64,000 nucleotides of DNA from Suillus spraguei (lineage: Eukaryota > Basidiomycota > Agaricomycetes > Boletales > Suillaceae), in contig JABCPU010000056.1 in NCBI GenBank assembly GCA_016800925.1, positions 182,201-246,200 on the forward strand. The letters run 5' to 3'. Positions 48,701-59,456 of this stretch are shown here, one piece after another. The notes beneath the pieces were generated by a model. The model was not told where the DNA came from and searched no databases. It worked only from the letters and a program-made list of their open reading frames with translations. Positions within the stretch are counted from its first letter, which is position 1; each line of letters starts with the position of its first letter. The position numbers were made by a program, and so were the translations under genes.

Positions 48701-49724
48701 CGCTTGGAATACACGCGGATGGACAGTTCAAGAATTCCTCGCTCCTAAAATCATTCTATTTTATCAGAAGAATTGGACTCTTTATCTCAATGATCGCACT
48801 CCCAACCACAAGGATTCTTTCACGATCATGCAGGAGTTGGAGTACGCGACAGGCATAGATCGACGAGCCGTTGTGGCCTTCCGCCCCGGGATGAGAGGCG
48901 CGCGAGAGAAACTTCGGTGGGCTTCAACACGTATTACCACACTGCAAGAAGACATCGCATACTCGTTGTTCGGCATCTTTGGTGTCCGCCTACGCGTTGA
49001 TTACGGCGAGAAGAAGCAGAATGCATTCGGACGGCTCCTGCAGGAAATCGTAGCTCAGTCGGGCGATATTACTGCCCTAGATTGGATCGGAAAGCCATCA
49101 GAGTTCAACAGCTGTTTTCCAGCCGACATCACTTCATATGAAGCTCCACCATGCAAACTGCCATCTCTATCCGAAAATGAGATTCAGTCATTGGTCTCCT
49201 CGCTGCGAGATGTTGTGACTCTAGAGTCGGCTTTGGAATTGTATCAGACACTTGATTCTTTGAGCGCTCCCCGTTTCGCGCATCGCCGGTTGCATTTGCC
49301 TTGCATCGTATTCCCGATCACAGAAGCTAGGCGGAAAGTAGAGCGAGACCAGGACACAAATATGTATGAACTCAAGTCAGACGGGCTTTGTGACCTGCAG
49401 GTCACCACGGCAGACAGATTGATCCCATTCCCATTCTCGCCTGCAAGACCACCACCCGCCTGGCAGACAATCTTGCTTGTTCTTCCATGGAGTCGTCATC
49501 TCCTTGAGTTGCATGACAATTACGAGCCGGTTTATTCGGATTCTCACTCGCGAGCATTGCGTTTGATAGTTCGACTTGGACAACCTTTTAGTGGACTTTT
49601 GTTAGCGCGGCTGCGCGACGGAGAATTCGAGAGGATCGCGTCGGATCGTGATATTGTTGCACAGGTTAAAGACATGACTTCTGTTGATAATATGATGGAC
49701 ATCAGGACATTAGAGATACTGTAG
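45737..49724 (+). CDS. WD40 - helical repeat - HET domain protein
   Basis: Nine exons: 45737-46642, 46695-46868, 46927-47082, 47131-47238, 47295-47435, 47487-47653, 47727-47907, 47961-48105 and 48154-49724 (1182 aa, all phases close; the first intron is GC-AG, and the 47654-47726 junction is the least sure). Residues 1-302 form about seven WD40 repeats (FKGHEGWVRAVAVFPDKRRI, then TLRLWDLRTG). Residues about 310-655 are TPR-like helical repeats (GDTALAASKFDRAIDLYSAA). The C-terminal half is a HET domain: YVMLSHRWEG at about 742, WSDTCCIDKNN at about 790, RGWTVQEFLAPKIILFY at about 850 and ITTLQEDIAYSLFGIFG at about 920. HET domains trigger cell death in heterokaryon incompatibility. Here the WD40 part is N-terminal and no NACHT/NTPase motif is seen, unlike HNWD proteins. 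The frame is intact. Confidence 0.85.
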
Positions 49725-50690
49725 CTGTATGGACTTCTTCTGTTATACCTTAACAATCTAACACATCCATACACACTACACAGATACTCTGAGTCATCGT
49801 AGCGGCGCCAGTCCGCTCCGAGTCACTTATATCGAGTACGCACTGTCCTTTTTTTCCCTCAAGTCCTATGATACATATTGTTATGAAGTGCGCACTGCCG
49901 GATTCGGGATTAGAAATATGGGCACGAAACACCGGGCGTTTGGTCGACCGCAGTCATTTCCATTTCTCTGATGGCAAATAAGCTAACTATTAACCGGTTA
50001 ACCTACAGGCTACAGTGTTACCCGGCTTTTTCAATTGGGTGACCGGTGATTCAGATCTCATATGTACCAAGAATGCCGTTGAGAATGCTTTAACGGATAA
50101 TACACAGCTCTCACTGTGTCTTTACTGGTATTTCATCTACTATCCAGTGTGGGTCGCAAATGCGGACTGATTTGAAATTACTTGGGAGCCGAGAATCCAG
50201 GGATGATGAAGTATCATATGGTCAAGCACTGCCATTTTAGCGGGCCAGCGGTTGTGCCGTGCGTTGAACATGTACGTATGTAGAAATTGAATCGCAACAC
50301 TTGAGTCGGTAACGTGTAACGATGGGAAACGATCATCGTCTCCTTTTTGCTTTCTTCAATTTGATCGTTTGATGGCGCCTACAGATGATGTGCTGCACGA
50401 TACACAACACAGCTGTATGGTATGCGCCAGAAGGTTCAGAATAACGACAGCCTTTGTTTCCAGTTAGGTCGCCGACTCGGACTTGGAGGAGCCTTCGAAG
50501 AATTCAGGTCTTTCAAAATTCAGCCAATGATTGACTCATCGTGATTCTTGGATGCAAGAAGCGAATGCCCATCTTCACACTAACCGTGACTCATCTATCA
50601 ATGAAACGCAGATGAGTTTCAAGGAGTGTATCCTGAAACGCGTGCGATCTGTGGGAGGAGTTGCAATCTGATGCATCGGCTGTGATCCTC
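49725..50690. other. Intergenic between HET gene and secreted-protein gene
   Basis: 3' flank of the HET gene and upstream region of the next gene. No coding region or known repeat was seen. Confidence 0.45.
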
Positions 50691-50695
50691 ACCCG

Positions 50696-50704
50696 TTTAA
50701 AAGG
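50696..50704 (+). promoter_or_regulatory. TATA-like box of the second secreted Kex2-site gene
   Basis: TTTAAAAGG followed by CATGC; the same motif is at 876-885 upstream of the paralogue. It lies about 230 bp before the ATG at 50932, so the 5' UTR may be long or contain an intron (a GTACG donor-like site near 50776). A shared GACCCGCC block stands at 50891. Confidence 0.4.
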
Positions 50705-50931
50705 CATGCATGTTAGCTGCTAACTCCTCAGCCCTCTTACTTTTTTCGCTTTCACGGCTCACCCAGGTGCAGGCAGTACGTTCATTCTGTCTCATCCGGC
50801 TGCCTTTTACTAACCTAATCATGCTACAGCCTATTTGAAAAAATTCGTACACTCTCATTCAACTTTTAGCTTCGCGTTTTTACACACCTCGACCCGCCGT
50901 TTATTTCCAATTTTTTACATTCAAGACAAAC

Positions 50932-51920
50932 ATGCGCTTCGCTGTCCTTGTCGCTCTCGCTGTTGTAGCATCGACCGTCCCAAGTTTTGCTGCTCCTACT
51001 CCGTACTTGTACGTCCCTCTCAGACAATCACTAAGTAGACACTCACTGAATGCATTTATAGCCACCGCCAAGTCAGTTCCGAGCGTGATACCGCGTCAAC
51101 GGATGATGATACATCTGTGCTCAACGACTTCGTCCATCCCCGCATAGGGACAGTGGTCCTCTCAGGGGCTAGTAATCCTTCCTTCAATTCCAAACGTGAC
51201 TCCACTTCCGATCTTGTTCAAGCTATTGATGCAGCGTTCAACGAGCTGCCCCCCACAAGGAAGCGCGATATCACTGCAGACATTACTGCCGCGCTCCAGA
51301 CTCTCGTGCAAGAAGGTAGCTCTGTCTTGAGCGATATCAACCTCAAACGTGAAGCGGACTCTGCCCTTCCCGTCGAAGAGCGCAGCCTCACAATTCCCAA
51401 AGCTGCCTCGAGCTGGATCAACGATATCGGGAATATTATCAGCCTGGGAGTAGGTGCTAATGAGATCGTGGATGCCTTTGGAAACAGCACTAGGCGGGAT
51501 TTGGACCAAACTCTGGATGAAGACGATGATGGAGAAGATTTGGATGGAGCAGCACTTCAGTTTGAAGACCGCAGCTTTACGATCCCTTCCGACGTCTCAA
51601 GCATCTTAGGAAAGGTGGCAGGCGTTGTTAGTGCGGGAGGCACTGTTGCGACAATACTGTCTGCCTTTGATGGAAGCAGCAACAGCACGAAGCGCGAGCT
51701 TAGCATGGATTTGGGACGTGACACTGTTCATGACCAGAGGCGTGCCGTTTCCTCTGATATCGAAAGCATCCTCCAGCAGATTATATCTTCTGTCGAGGGT
51801 GCTGTTGACGGCACCTCTACCTCCACCCCTACGAAGCGTTCTATGAACGATAATGGCCTTCTCGGCCTTACAGATATCACTACTCCAGAGCAACTTCATG
51901 AACTTAGCTATTATGCATAG
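50932..51920 (+). CDS. Secreted protein with repeated Kex2-type sites (copy 2, full length)
   Basis: Join 50932-51008 and 51062-51920, 311 aa; 53-nt intron (GTACGT...TTATAG) with the same position and phase as in copy 1. The signal peptide is MRFAVLVALAVVASTVPSFA, followed by APTPY. The mature part has at least seven dibasic sites: SKR-DST, RKR-DIT, LKR-EAD, TRR-DLD, TKR-ELS, QRR-AVS and TKR-SMN. The first residue after the site is often Asp or Glu. Two internal repeats have the form ERSLTIPKAASSWINDIG and DRSFTIPSDVSSILGKVAG. Kex2 cleavage would release acidic and amphipathic peptides. The target, receptor and function are unknown; relation to fungal Kex2-processed repeat proteins or repellents is inferred. 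It is the best-preserved of three copies in the window. Confidence 0.78.
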
Positions 51921-52769
51921 TATTCTGCGGTACATACGATGACCTTGGACGCTAGTTTCTATTTATCAGCTACCATGACATTGATGGCATATCTAGTACA
52001 TGATAGATAATTTGCGCTCGTTAGTAGTGCGTAGTCACAGTAGATCTGCATTCAGTTGGTTGCGAATTCGACTGGCTGACTAAGCTACAGCACCCAGGTC
52101 GTGGTCTCCGACCAGCACTTTGGGAGCCAATCGTCGCTACGGCGGATGAAGCCACTATTGCACAATCTACCTCGTGATAGACTAACACTCTGCGCGGGCT
52201 CAGGGTAGTTGGGGCGTCGAACACGTATTCCCTTCCGACCCACTGCCTCGCGGATGTCGAGATTGTTATACGCCGACCATTCCTTCTTTTGTTCCAATTG
52301 TGTCCCAACTTTCCCTAGCTGACCGTTTACTTGGAACTTCCTTACTATTCAGTGGAACGGGGGCCTTAGAATCATTTACGCACAACAGGCTTCAGTTGTG
52401 GCGCATCCCGCAGGTGATCGTAGAGACAAATTATTATTTGGCGCGTTCAAAGCTCTCTCACTCCCAAATTTATATGTACTTGGAATTTGTGATGTCGGAG
52501 CATGGCTTCATAACGAGTTCAAGGCATTCTTGGTACGGTTTTGAAAATGACCCCTTATAACGCCTGATTTTGGCAACAGCAGGTGAACAACGAACGAAAT
52601 ACATAGGCCTTATCCCTTCATTGACAATAGTAGCGAATCCTCGTCATGCATAATACTTAGTGACGATAACAGCGGTACTACATAAGTAGTAGTAGTTGGT
52701 ATAAACCGTGGATTCGCGTCAAGGCCAGTACGTGATAGGACCCACCCAACCAATGCTACTATTCTTTTC
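51921..52769. other. Intergenic between convergent secreted-protein and GST genes
   Basis: No recognisable gene; a short plus-strand frame near 52300-52560 has no known motif. Confidence 0.4.
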
Positions 52770-53550
52770 CTACAGATCTGTACCACACTCCGCATTCACA
52801 TCTGCCAAGACACGTGCCCATCGTCCTCCATTCCAAGAATGCAGTTCTCGCAGTTGTTCTTCATCGAAGATTTTGTTCCACCATATTGTTCTGCAAGCCA
52901 CCACCATATCTGCAAACGAGAAGGTATCTCCCATAATCCACTTTCCACCACTTTTCTGGTACCATTTATCGATTTCATCAAGACCCTGCTTGAAGTCTTC
53001 CCACTGCTGTTGTACGTTCGCTTCTGACACAGCCTCCCAGGTTGTTTCGCCGAGTAGCTCTAAGCGCGTCAGAATGAAGTACTCCCTATTTGAATCGTTC
53101 ATGATTTCGAGGGTCTTCGTTAGGATAAGCTTCACTACTTTTCCGTAGGCAATGCTGCAATATGCAGGCTCGAATAGCCCTATAAGAACGCTGGCGCTAC
53201 GTGGTATGACCGGCTTCTCTGGATAAGTCTTGTCCAGGTACTCAGCGATCGCAAGCGAGTCAGCGACGACGAATCCAGTGTTGGGATCCTTGATCACCGG
53301 AAGGGTGTACCTGCCCCCTTCCGTAGTCGAAGTGCCAACTTGGTATTCCATAGTCTTGGGAATATCTTTGAATTCCACCCAGACGATCTCATATGGGAGA
53401 CCTTTGTATTCCAGGCAGAACCTATCGCCTGCATGTTAGCCATATGCAGCAATGGCTCTGACTGTCGACTTGCCTGGTCTTGGCAGGGTTTGGAGCCCAT
53501 ATATTATTCGGGACCTTGCCTGGTGTGTCGTACAGTATGATGGGCTGCAT
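52770..53550 (-). CDS. Glutathione S-transferase, etherase-like (GST copy 1)
   Basis: Exons 53550-53474 and 53421-52770, 242 aa; the 52-nt intron uses a GC-AG pair (GCAAGT...GATAG). The N-terminal thioredoxin-like domain begins with PIILYDTPGKVPNN and continues to TLPVIKDPNTGFVVADSLAI, with the glutathione-binding Asp-Ser. The C-terminal helical domain has WIMGDTFSFADMVVACRTIW. The family conjugates or cleaves with glutathione in detoxification or lignin-derived ether metabolism. In copy 2 the motif WSSNPAKPR carries the expected catalytic Ser; here it is WAPNPAKTR, with Ala at that place, so activity may be altered. Same strand as the GST copy at 55169 and a GST pseudogene, a small tandem cluster. 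Confidence 0.83.
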
Positions 53551-54235
53551 TGAAAATCTCAAGGTTGACTTGACTGGTTAGTGTTGAACCCATGGACGTT
53601 GCATTATATACTTTTCTCTGCATAGCGTGTGTAAATATTTTCATCTCAATCTTTAATGCATGACCAAACTCTGAATAGTGATGAGTGATAGGTGTCATCC
53701 TACAATTGCCAACCTAGCCTGACACCGTCATTTGCCAACTCATCAACGCCACGACGCCCAAGTCCTATCTCTGCTCGAACTCACTTTCACGTCAAATTTA
53801 CGTGGAGGTTTCTTTTAAAATGATATTGGTGCAGCTGTGATCAGCGCTCATGAGTCATTGCGATGATCCTCATTTGCAACAGAACACCCAGAATGTGATT
53901 GTACAGATTGCGGCAACTGTTAAGTTAGCCACTCCGTATGATATTCATCTTCGCTGGCAAGGTGATGTCCGATACGAGTTGACTGGGTACCTCACAATAT
54001 TTTCAGTAGTACTAAACAAGGAGCCTAGATCAACACATTGTCAGCTTATGTGTCGTGTTAATCATTGTACTGTGTGTGTCCGGTGTGCGCTACATGACGT
54101 GGCAAAGCCTCTAGTAGGGTTACTGTTCACTTGCTTCAAGTTCGATATCAGAGTATGTACTCCAGCATTTTCGATGTGATTACATGCATCTGCATGCCTG
54201 CTTTCGACGTTTATTCAGATATGAGACACTCTGAA
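53551..54235. other. Intergenic, upstream of GST copy 1
   Basis: No gene or known repeat recognised. Confidence 0.4.
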
Positions 54236-54239
54236 TCTT

Positions 54240-54930
54240 TTCAATTATATATATATTTACAGATTCCAGCCACAGGGGCGTAGGTGTGGGTGGGGGTGGG
54301 GGTGACCAAAAAGCATCTTCTTCGGGTGATAGCAACAACAGATGACCAGCTATAGAAGTCAGTCCTGACAACCCCACATCAATCAGGAACGATGCGATGC
54401 TCGGATACAACGGAGATGTACCTTGGATATCTGGCACCATATTGAGATACGCCTGTATGGCAGAGTGATACTAAAGGGCCATCGAAGTGATGCAGTTGCG
54501 TCTGATCAGGGAAACACGTTTTTGCATCCTTCTCGATATCTGAAAACGCAGGAGCTCTTTGCCTCTTGCCCAGCTGCGTATATACGTTGGGAATCGCACG
54601 TGCTTTGCTGTCACTGAGATGACACCACACCAAGTATCGTACTGACGAAGGCACTCCGTCCAACAATAGACGCTTGACCTTTTTGTTCATGCGTGCTTGA
54701 GATGGCGGTACCATAGGAGGGCCATCTACTTGACCTCGCTGGCGGTGAGCATCTATTGACAGGGGTGATTCCGCTGGTGGAGTACCTGCATTCGTGTTCA
54801 CTACAATTCCACTGAATCGAGTCCGATGGAATTGCCAATTTTTGGAGCATCCAGCTGTCACGGATCTTACTATTACTAGTACACAGATACGTTCCGATGC
54901 GAGGGCTTGTCACCCAAGTTCAGTGCTGGT
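54240..54930 (-). pseudogene. TBC (Rab-GAP) domain fragment
   Basis: Reading leftward: a linker with KIRDSWMLQKLAIPSDSI, then VKRLLLDGVPSSVRYLVWCH, SDIEKDAKTCFPDQTQL, a frame change, AYLNMVPDIQ, an intron-like block (GTACATC...TTGTCAG), and GLTSIAGHLLLLSPEEDAFW. It stops in a CCCCCA-rich run at about 54290-54300. These are the first blocks of a TBC GTPase-activating domain (Rab-GAPs of membrane traffic). Both ends are missing and one frameshift is present. The retained intron suggests duplication at the DNA level rather than retroposition. Confidence 0.7.
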
Positions 54931-55168
54931 AGCGGAGTCCCTGCGGTTTATATGTGGTTTGCTGCGATTTCATTACGCATTGAACCAGTTTTGATTTGTG
55001 TCGAATCAGTTACAGATGATCCACAACTTCGGTGCCCTAGTACACTTGTTAGTATAACATGCACGTTATCGTATCCGTATGCGCAGGTGAGGTCTGAAGG
55101 ACTTCAACTGAGGCAACTTGTGAAGCATTCATTATCGTTTACATGCCCCTGAAGCGATTGATCTTATA

Positions 55169-55950
55169 CTAAGCTAATTTACACTCCTTTTCGACATCCG
55201 CAAGGATTTGAGCCCATTTCCCCCCATTCCAAGAACTGATCCTGATCCACTCGTTCTCCTTCAAAACTCGTTTGTACCACAGCAATTCACAAGCAACAAC
55301 AATGTCCGCATACGAAAAGGTGTCGTCCATAAACCACTTCCCGTCAGTCTTCTGGTGCCATTCGTGCACAGTATTGTACCCTTTCTCTAGTAGGTCCCAG
55401 TCTTCATCGTACTTCGCATCCCAAGGCAACGGGTTGTCTATCGAACGAGCTTTAATGAAGAACTTGGCACTGGCGGGACTCAATATTTCTACACAGCGTG
55501 CGAACATAGACTTCATAGCAGGTCGAAATAGGTTTGAATAGGAGGAGTCAAATCCACGTATCATGGTTTCTGAGTTGTTTGGGAAGATAGGTTTCTCGGG
55601 ATATGTCTTTTCGAGGTATGAGGCAATTTCGAGGGAGTCGGTGATGAGGGCACCGGTGTTGGGATCGCTAAGAACGGGGACGGTATAGACGTCTGAGCCG
55701 TCTCGGCGTTTGTTTGGTTTTGCGCCGATGGCCTTCATAGCGATGGGGATGTCTGAGTATTCGACCCAGAGTGTGACGAATGGAAGATCCTTGTAGCTCA
55801 AAACGAACCTAGGGCGCAGTAAACTTTGGTCAGATACCAAAACTTGGCATGCAGAACACGAAGTACTGACCTCGGCTTTGCGGGGTTGGATGACCAGTTA
55901 TTGCCTGGCAGCTCGGAGAGGATGTCATACAGGACAAGTGGCAACATCAT
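55169..55950 (-). CDS. Glutathione S-transferase, etherase-like (GST copy 2)
   Basis: Exons 55950-55871 and 55808-55169, 239 aa, intron GTCAGT...CCTAG (62 nt). N-terminus MMLPLVLYDILSELPGNNW, then SSNPAKPR with the putative catalytic Ser, and YKDLPFVTLWVEYSDIPIAM. The substrate-proximal TVPVLSDPNTGALITDSLEI carries the glutathione-binding Asp-Ser. The C-terminal domain has WFMDDTFSYADIVVACELLW and ends KECKLA. It is intact and similar to copy 1 and the neighbouring pseudogene. Cytosolic detoxification or ether-cleavage role is inferred from the family. Confidence 0.85.
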
Positions 55951-56415
55951 GGAGTACTGAGACGTGAGGTTTCAAGTGCTGCGGCCAACCTTGAGACTCT
56001 TTATCAAGGCTGAACTTCAAGTTCATTCGTAAGCACCGAGGTCATCTGAGCTTGATTATCGCACATCAATGTCCCTGAACACTGGTATAGCACTAGTATT
56101 GATCCTTGATGTATGCTAGTCCACATTGGGCAGAGTGCGTTATGACATTGGCGGAACCATCAGGAAGAAGTTCACGTGGGTGTCTCAGACGCCCAGACAC
56201 AGCCAGTGATAGTGCTTGATCAACTCCAACAACCCATGACACATAAGGAAGGCAGTCATTCCATCTTTTACGATGGCCTGCACTTGTGCATTGTACATGT
56301 GTTAAAGGTGGCACGCGTGGCGGTGGCGGTGGTTTGAGTCTGTCAAAGGAATTTATCATTTGGCAGTTTCAAATATACACGCGAGCCTCTAGAAATTGTT
56401 TCGCACTTTGCACCC
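55951..56415. other. Intergenic between GST copy 2 and the GST pseudogene
   Basis: No gene recognised. Confidence 0.4.
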
Positions 56416-57130
56416 TGCTCGACATCTGCAAGAACCTGAACCCATTTCCAAAATTAATCCTGGTACATTCATCCTCCAACACTCGTTTGAATGCCATCAG
56501 CCAACAACTGACAATGATATCTGCATACGAGAAGTATGCTTATAACTTCCCGTTACTCTCCTGGTATCATTCATAAGCCGTGTTGTACCCCTTCTCTGGG
56601 AGCTCCCAGTCTGCATCACGCTCCGGGCTCTCGGGAGAGAACTCATTCAAAGGCACCTGGGAACCTGCTGAACGAGCTTCCATGAAGTACTTAGCACCAG
56701 TAGGGCTCAATACTTCCGCACAGTACATGAGCATGGACCTCATGCTACTAGGTAGGGACAGGCCCATACAGCAAAATCGAAGGCGCGAACCAGGGGCTTT
56801 GAGTTGTTTGGTAAGACGGATTCATCAGGGTATGGCTTGTTGATGTATGAGACAAATTCAAGGCAGTCAGTGATAAAAACGACAGCGTCGGTGTCGCTTA
56901 GAATGGGGACAGTGTAGATGTCCGACTAATCTACGCGTTTGTTCGACTTTGCGACGATGGCCTTCAGCGCGTTAACGATGCCGGAGAATTCAAGCTACAA
57001 AACACGCCTGGGATGCTCATTGTAAACCTGGGAGATGGACCTTCCTCAGATAAAATCTTTATTCATTACAAAATCACTGCTGACCTTGGGTGACTAGAAG
57101 TCGCCTCGTAGATTGGAGAGGTGTCACACA
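56416..57130 (-). pseudogene. Glutathione S-transferase pseudogene (GST copy 3)
   Basis: Reading leftward: ALKAIVAKSNKRVD-stop, SDIYTVPILSDTDAVVFI, then a PYPDESVLPNNSKPLV segment, then KGYNTAYE and FSYADIIVSC-stop near 56500, with a final FRFLQM. It matches GST copy 2 in order but has several stops and frame changes. It lies directly upstream (same strand) of GST copy 2. Confidence 0.75.
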
Positions 57131-57457
57131 GGAATGTACAAGTGTTTGCATCGTAGGGCGTTAGAATGTGGTGCAAGTACTTGTAGCCGACTTAACAGCA
57201 TCTTTGACCAAATCTTCGCTTACAACTGAGGCGTCTAAGAATGAGGACAAGCGTAGGTAGCCCAAGGCTCTCGAGATGGCATCGATACACGTGCAAACTC
57301 GCACATGATGCAGACGATATTAATATCTGCAAGAACATGCACATGAAGCATTAGCATGGTCAATAATAACGTTAGAACACCCCTGACAAGTCCCGATAAC
57401 CTAACGGTAGACGCTGGATCAAGCTGAAAACAGCCAAGTTAACGAATCCCACATGTG
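57131..57457. other. Intergenic before the K+ channel gene end
   Basis: No gene recognised. Confidence 0.4.
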
Positions 57458-59094
57458 TTAGCTCATAGCATCGCCAACATCATTTTCCCTACGCTTTCCT
57501 TTCGCTGTGCCTTCCATGCGAAGATATCCAAGTAACTCCCTGATCATTTCGCCTTGCATCTCCACCGTCACCCGTAGTTCTGATATCTGCTGACTCAGCT
57601 CAGTTTGATTTTGAGCAAGTTTCCGATTGGAAAGGTCCTTTAGTGGCTCCGAAGGTTGAGAATCTTCTAGTCGATGATGACCAAAAGTAGTCAAAGCGGA
57701 ATCATGTTCTCGTGTGATCTCCTGAAAAGTAGAACATCTAGCTGGGTTGTGAAGGGGAATGTTAATGAAACAACTGACCCCATCATCGGTCATCTGCTTC
57801 CAGACTAGGCTAAATTCTCTACCCAGAACGAAGCTTGGGAGGGCGATAAGAAGCAAGCCAAAAGCAAGAAGAGGGACTGTGATCAAACGCCCGAGAACAG
57901 AGCGAGGTGTAATCTCTCCATAACCTACCGTAGTAATTGCTATTTGAGCAACGAAAGTAAGCAAGCAGGACACGACAACACGGTGTGTCAGACCACCACT
58001 TACTTACTAGCACAAACCTATCTAGTCTTAATAAAAAGATAACAAGATGAGAAGCACATGCTCACCAAGCGGCTGCGGGAATAGACTATGTGGAGATAAG
58101 TGTTAAATAAAGACCAGTAGAAGGCAAAGAAGTAGTCCGTACTTGGAACTGAGATGCGTCACCGTCTGAATTAATGAACGTTTCCAAATTGTCGTCCCAA
58201 GTACCACGCTCCGAGAAATACCTGAGTAATGCATTCAGTGAAAAGAGCTCGGATTAAGTAGAGTGGTAGGGTACGCACAATAACGTGCTGAACACAGTCA
58301 ACACCATTGCAATAAAAAAACTAAGTGCAAGCAATGCGTGATGTGATCTACGAACAGCCAGATACATGACCTCGATGGTTCTTAATAAAAAGATGATGTC
58401 ACATGTACCCTCAGACCAAGATATATATACTTACAGAAGTATGGTACTGTTGTATCGGAACGGCCTGAAAACCCGCAATAGTCGAAACATACGCAGAATG
58501 GAGAAACGGAACAAGACAGACTGTTAAAAATCAGTGGGGTGAGTGGGAAAACAACAGACCACTCACGGTATCTTGCTGTAGTATTACCTCGATGTAATAG
58601 GGCAGTATAGCCAGCATGTCAATGAGCCCATAGAAGGCTGGATGATGATGCACGTGAGAAGATATATCGGAACTTATGATATGACACGTACAGAACATCC
58701 ATTTAACCAATGAAACCCAAGAGGAGCTCCAAGCCACCGAACGTGCGGAGTATTCTATGGTGAAAAGAAGTACCAGACTTGTTTCTAGACCAAACCATAC
58801 TCGAGGGGAGATAGAGTGAAAACTTGGCACGGTCTCCAAAATTGTAACGATAGCAGAAAACACGATGAGAGAAGTTGATGCAATGTGAATGAGAAAGGCT
58901 GACGAAGATGATGTTGGTGATTCGAGTAAGTCGAAGAGGGCACGTTTCCACGGTGAAGTTATGGGATCTGGAGGCTGGTCGAACGATGGCGCAGTTGGAA
59001 ACACGTCTTCGACATCCCTCGGAGATGGTTCTTCGGTCAGAAATCTTGATGCAGCTGGTGTTCTTAAACGAGAGAGATGAATTGGTTGAGACAT
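57458..59094 (-). CDS. Voltage-gated (Kv-like) potassium channel
   Basis: Nine exons on the minus strand: 59094-58692, 58637-58567, 58520-58435, 58380-58279, 58221-58143, 58085-58066, 58017-58004, 57939-57779 and 57721-57458 (1200 nt, 399 aa, all phases close). S1 near AFLIHIASTSLIVFSAIVTI; S2 WFGLETSLVLLFTIEYSARS; S3 FYGLIDMLAILPYYIEVIL; S4 with regularly spaced Arg, FRFSILRMFRLLRVFRPFRY; S5 LLALSFFIAMVLTVFSTLLY. Pore helix SIPAAAWFVLVTITTVGYGE holds the K+ filter TVGYG; S6 follows, LLAFGLLLIALPSFVLG. The C-terminus has a coiled-coil-like helix (LSQQISELRVTVEMQGEMIR). It sits in a membrane and conducts K+ upon depolarisation. Two exons of 20 and 14 nt split the pore. Divergent from the Dicer-like gene 363 bp away. 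Confidence 0.88.
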
Positions 59095-59456
59095 TAACCA
59101 AACTATTCGAAGGTGCCGGCGGGTACGACCAACAACTTGCTCTTTCTCACGCCCGACATCTGATACTTGAAACCTGCGCGCCTGAGTCCGCAGTGTCACA
59201 CACTGCCCTTGTGAAGATTTTGTTGTACACGCGATCCGGAAGCTCCTAGCGCCCGTAGAGAAAGATTCCCGTCACTTTCCTAACTGGAAGACCATCTCCC
59301 CGGATTCCTTCGGTCAGCTTTCCTTTTGTGTTGAAGATAAGGCGCGAAGGAGGTGCCGCGCTCTGATACGACCTGACATAAATCAGCTTAGCGCGCTGTC
59401 CTTCTTTCACATCTTGTCTTTGTACCACCTGTGACCCATCCGTCGAGAAGAACAAA
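59095..59456. other. Shared upstream region of K+ channel and Dicer-like genes
   Basis: About 360 bp between two divergent starts. No clear TATA box or other element was recognised. Confidence 0.4.

Noticed and set aside
52300..52560. Possible small gene between the secreted-protein and GST genes
   Set aside because: No ATG-supported conserved motif, signal peptide or splice pattern.
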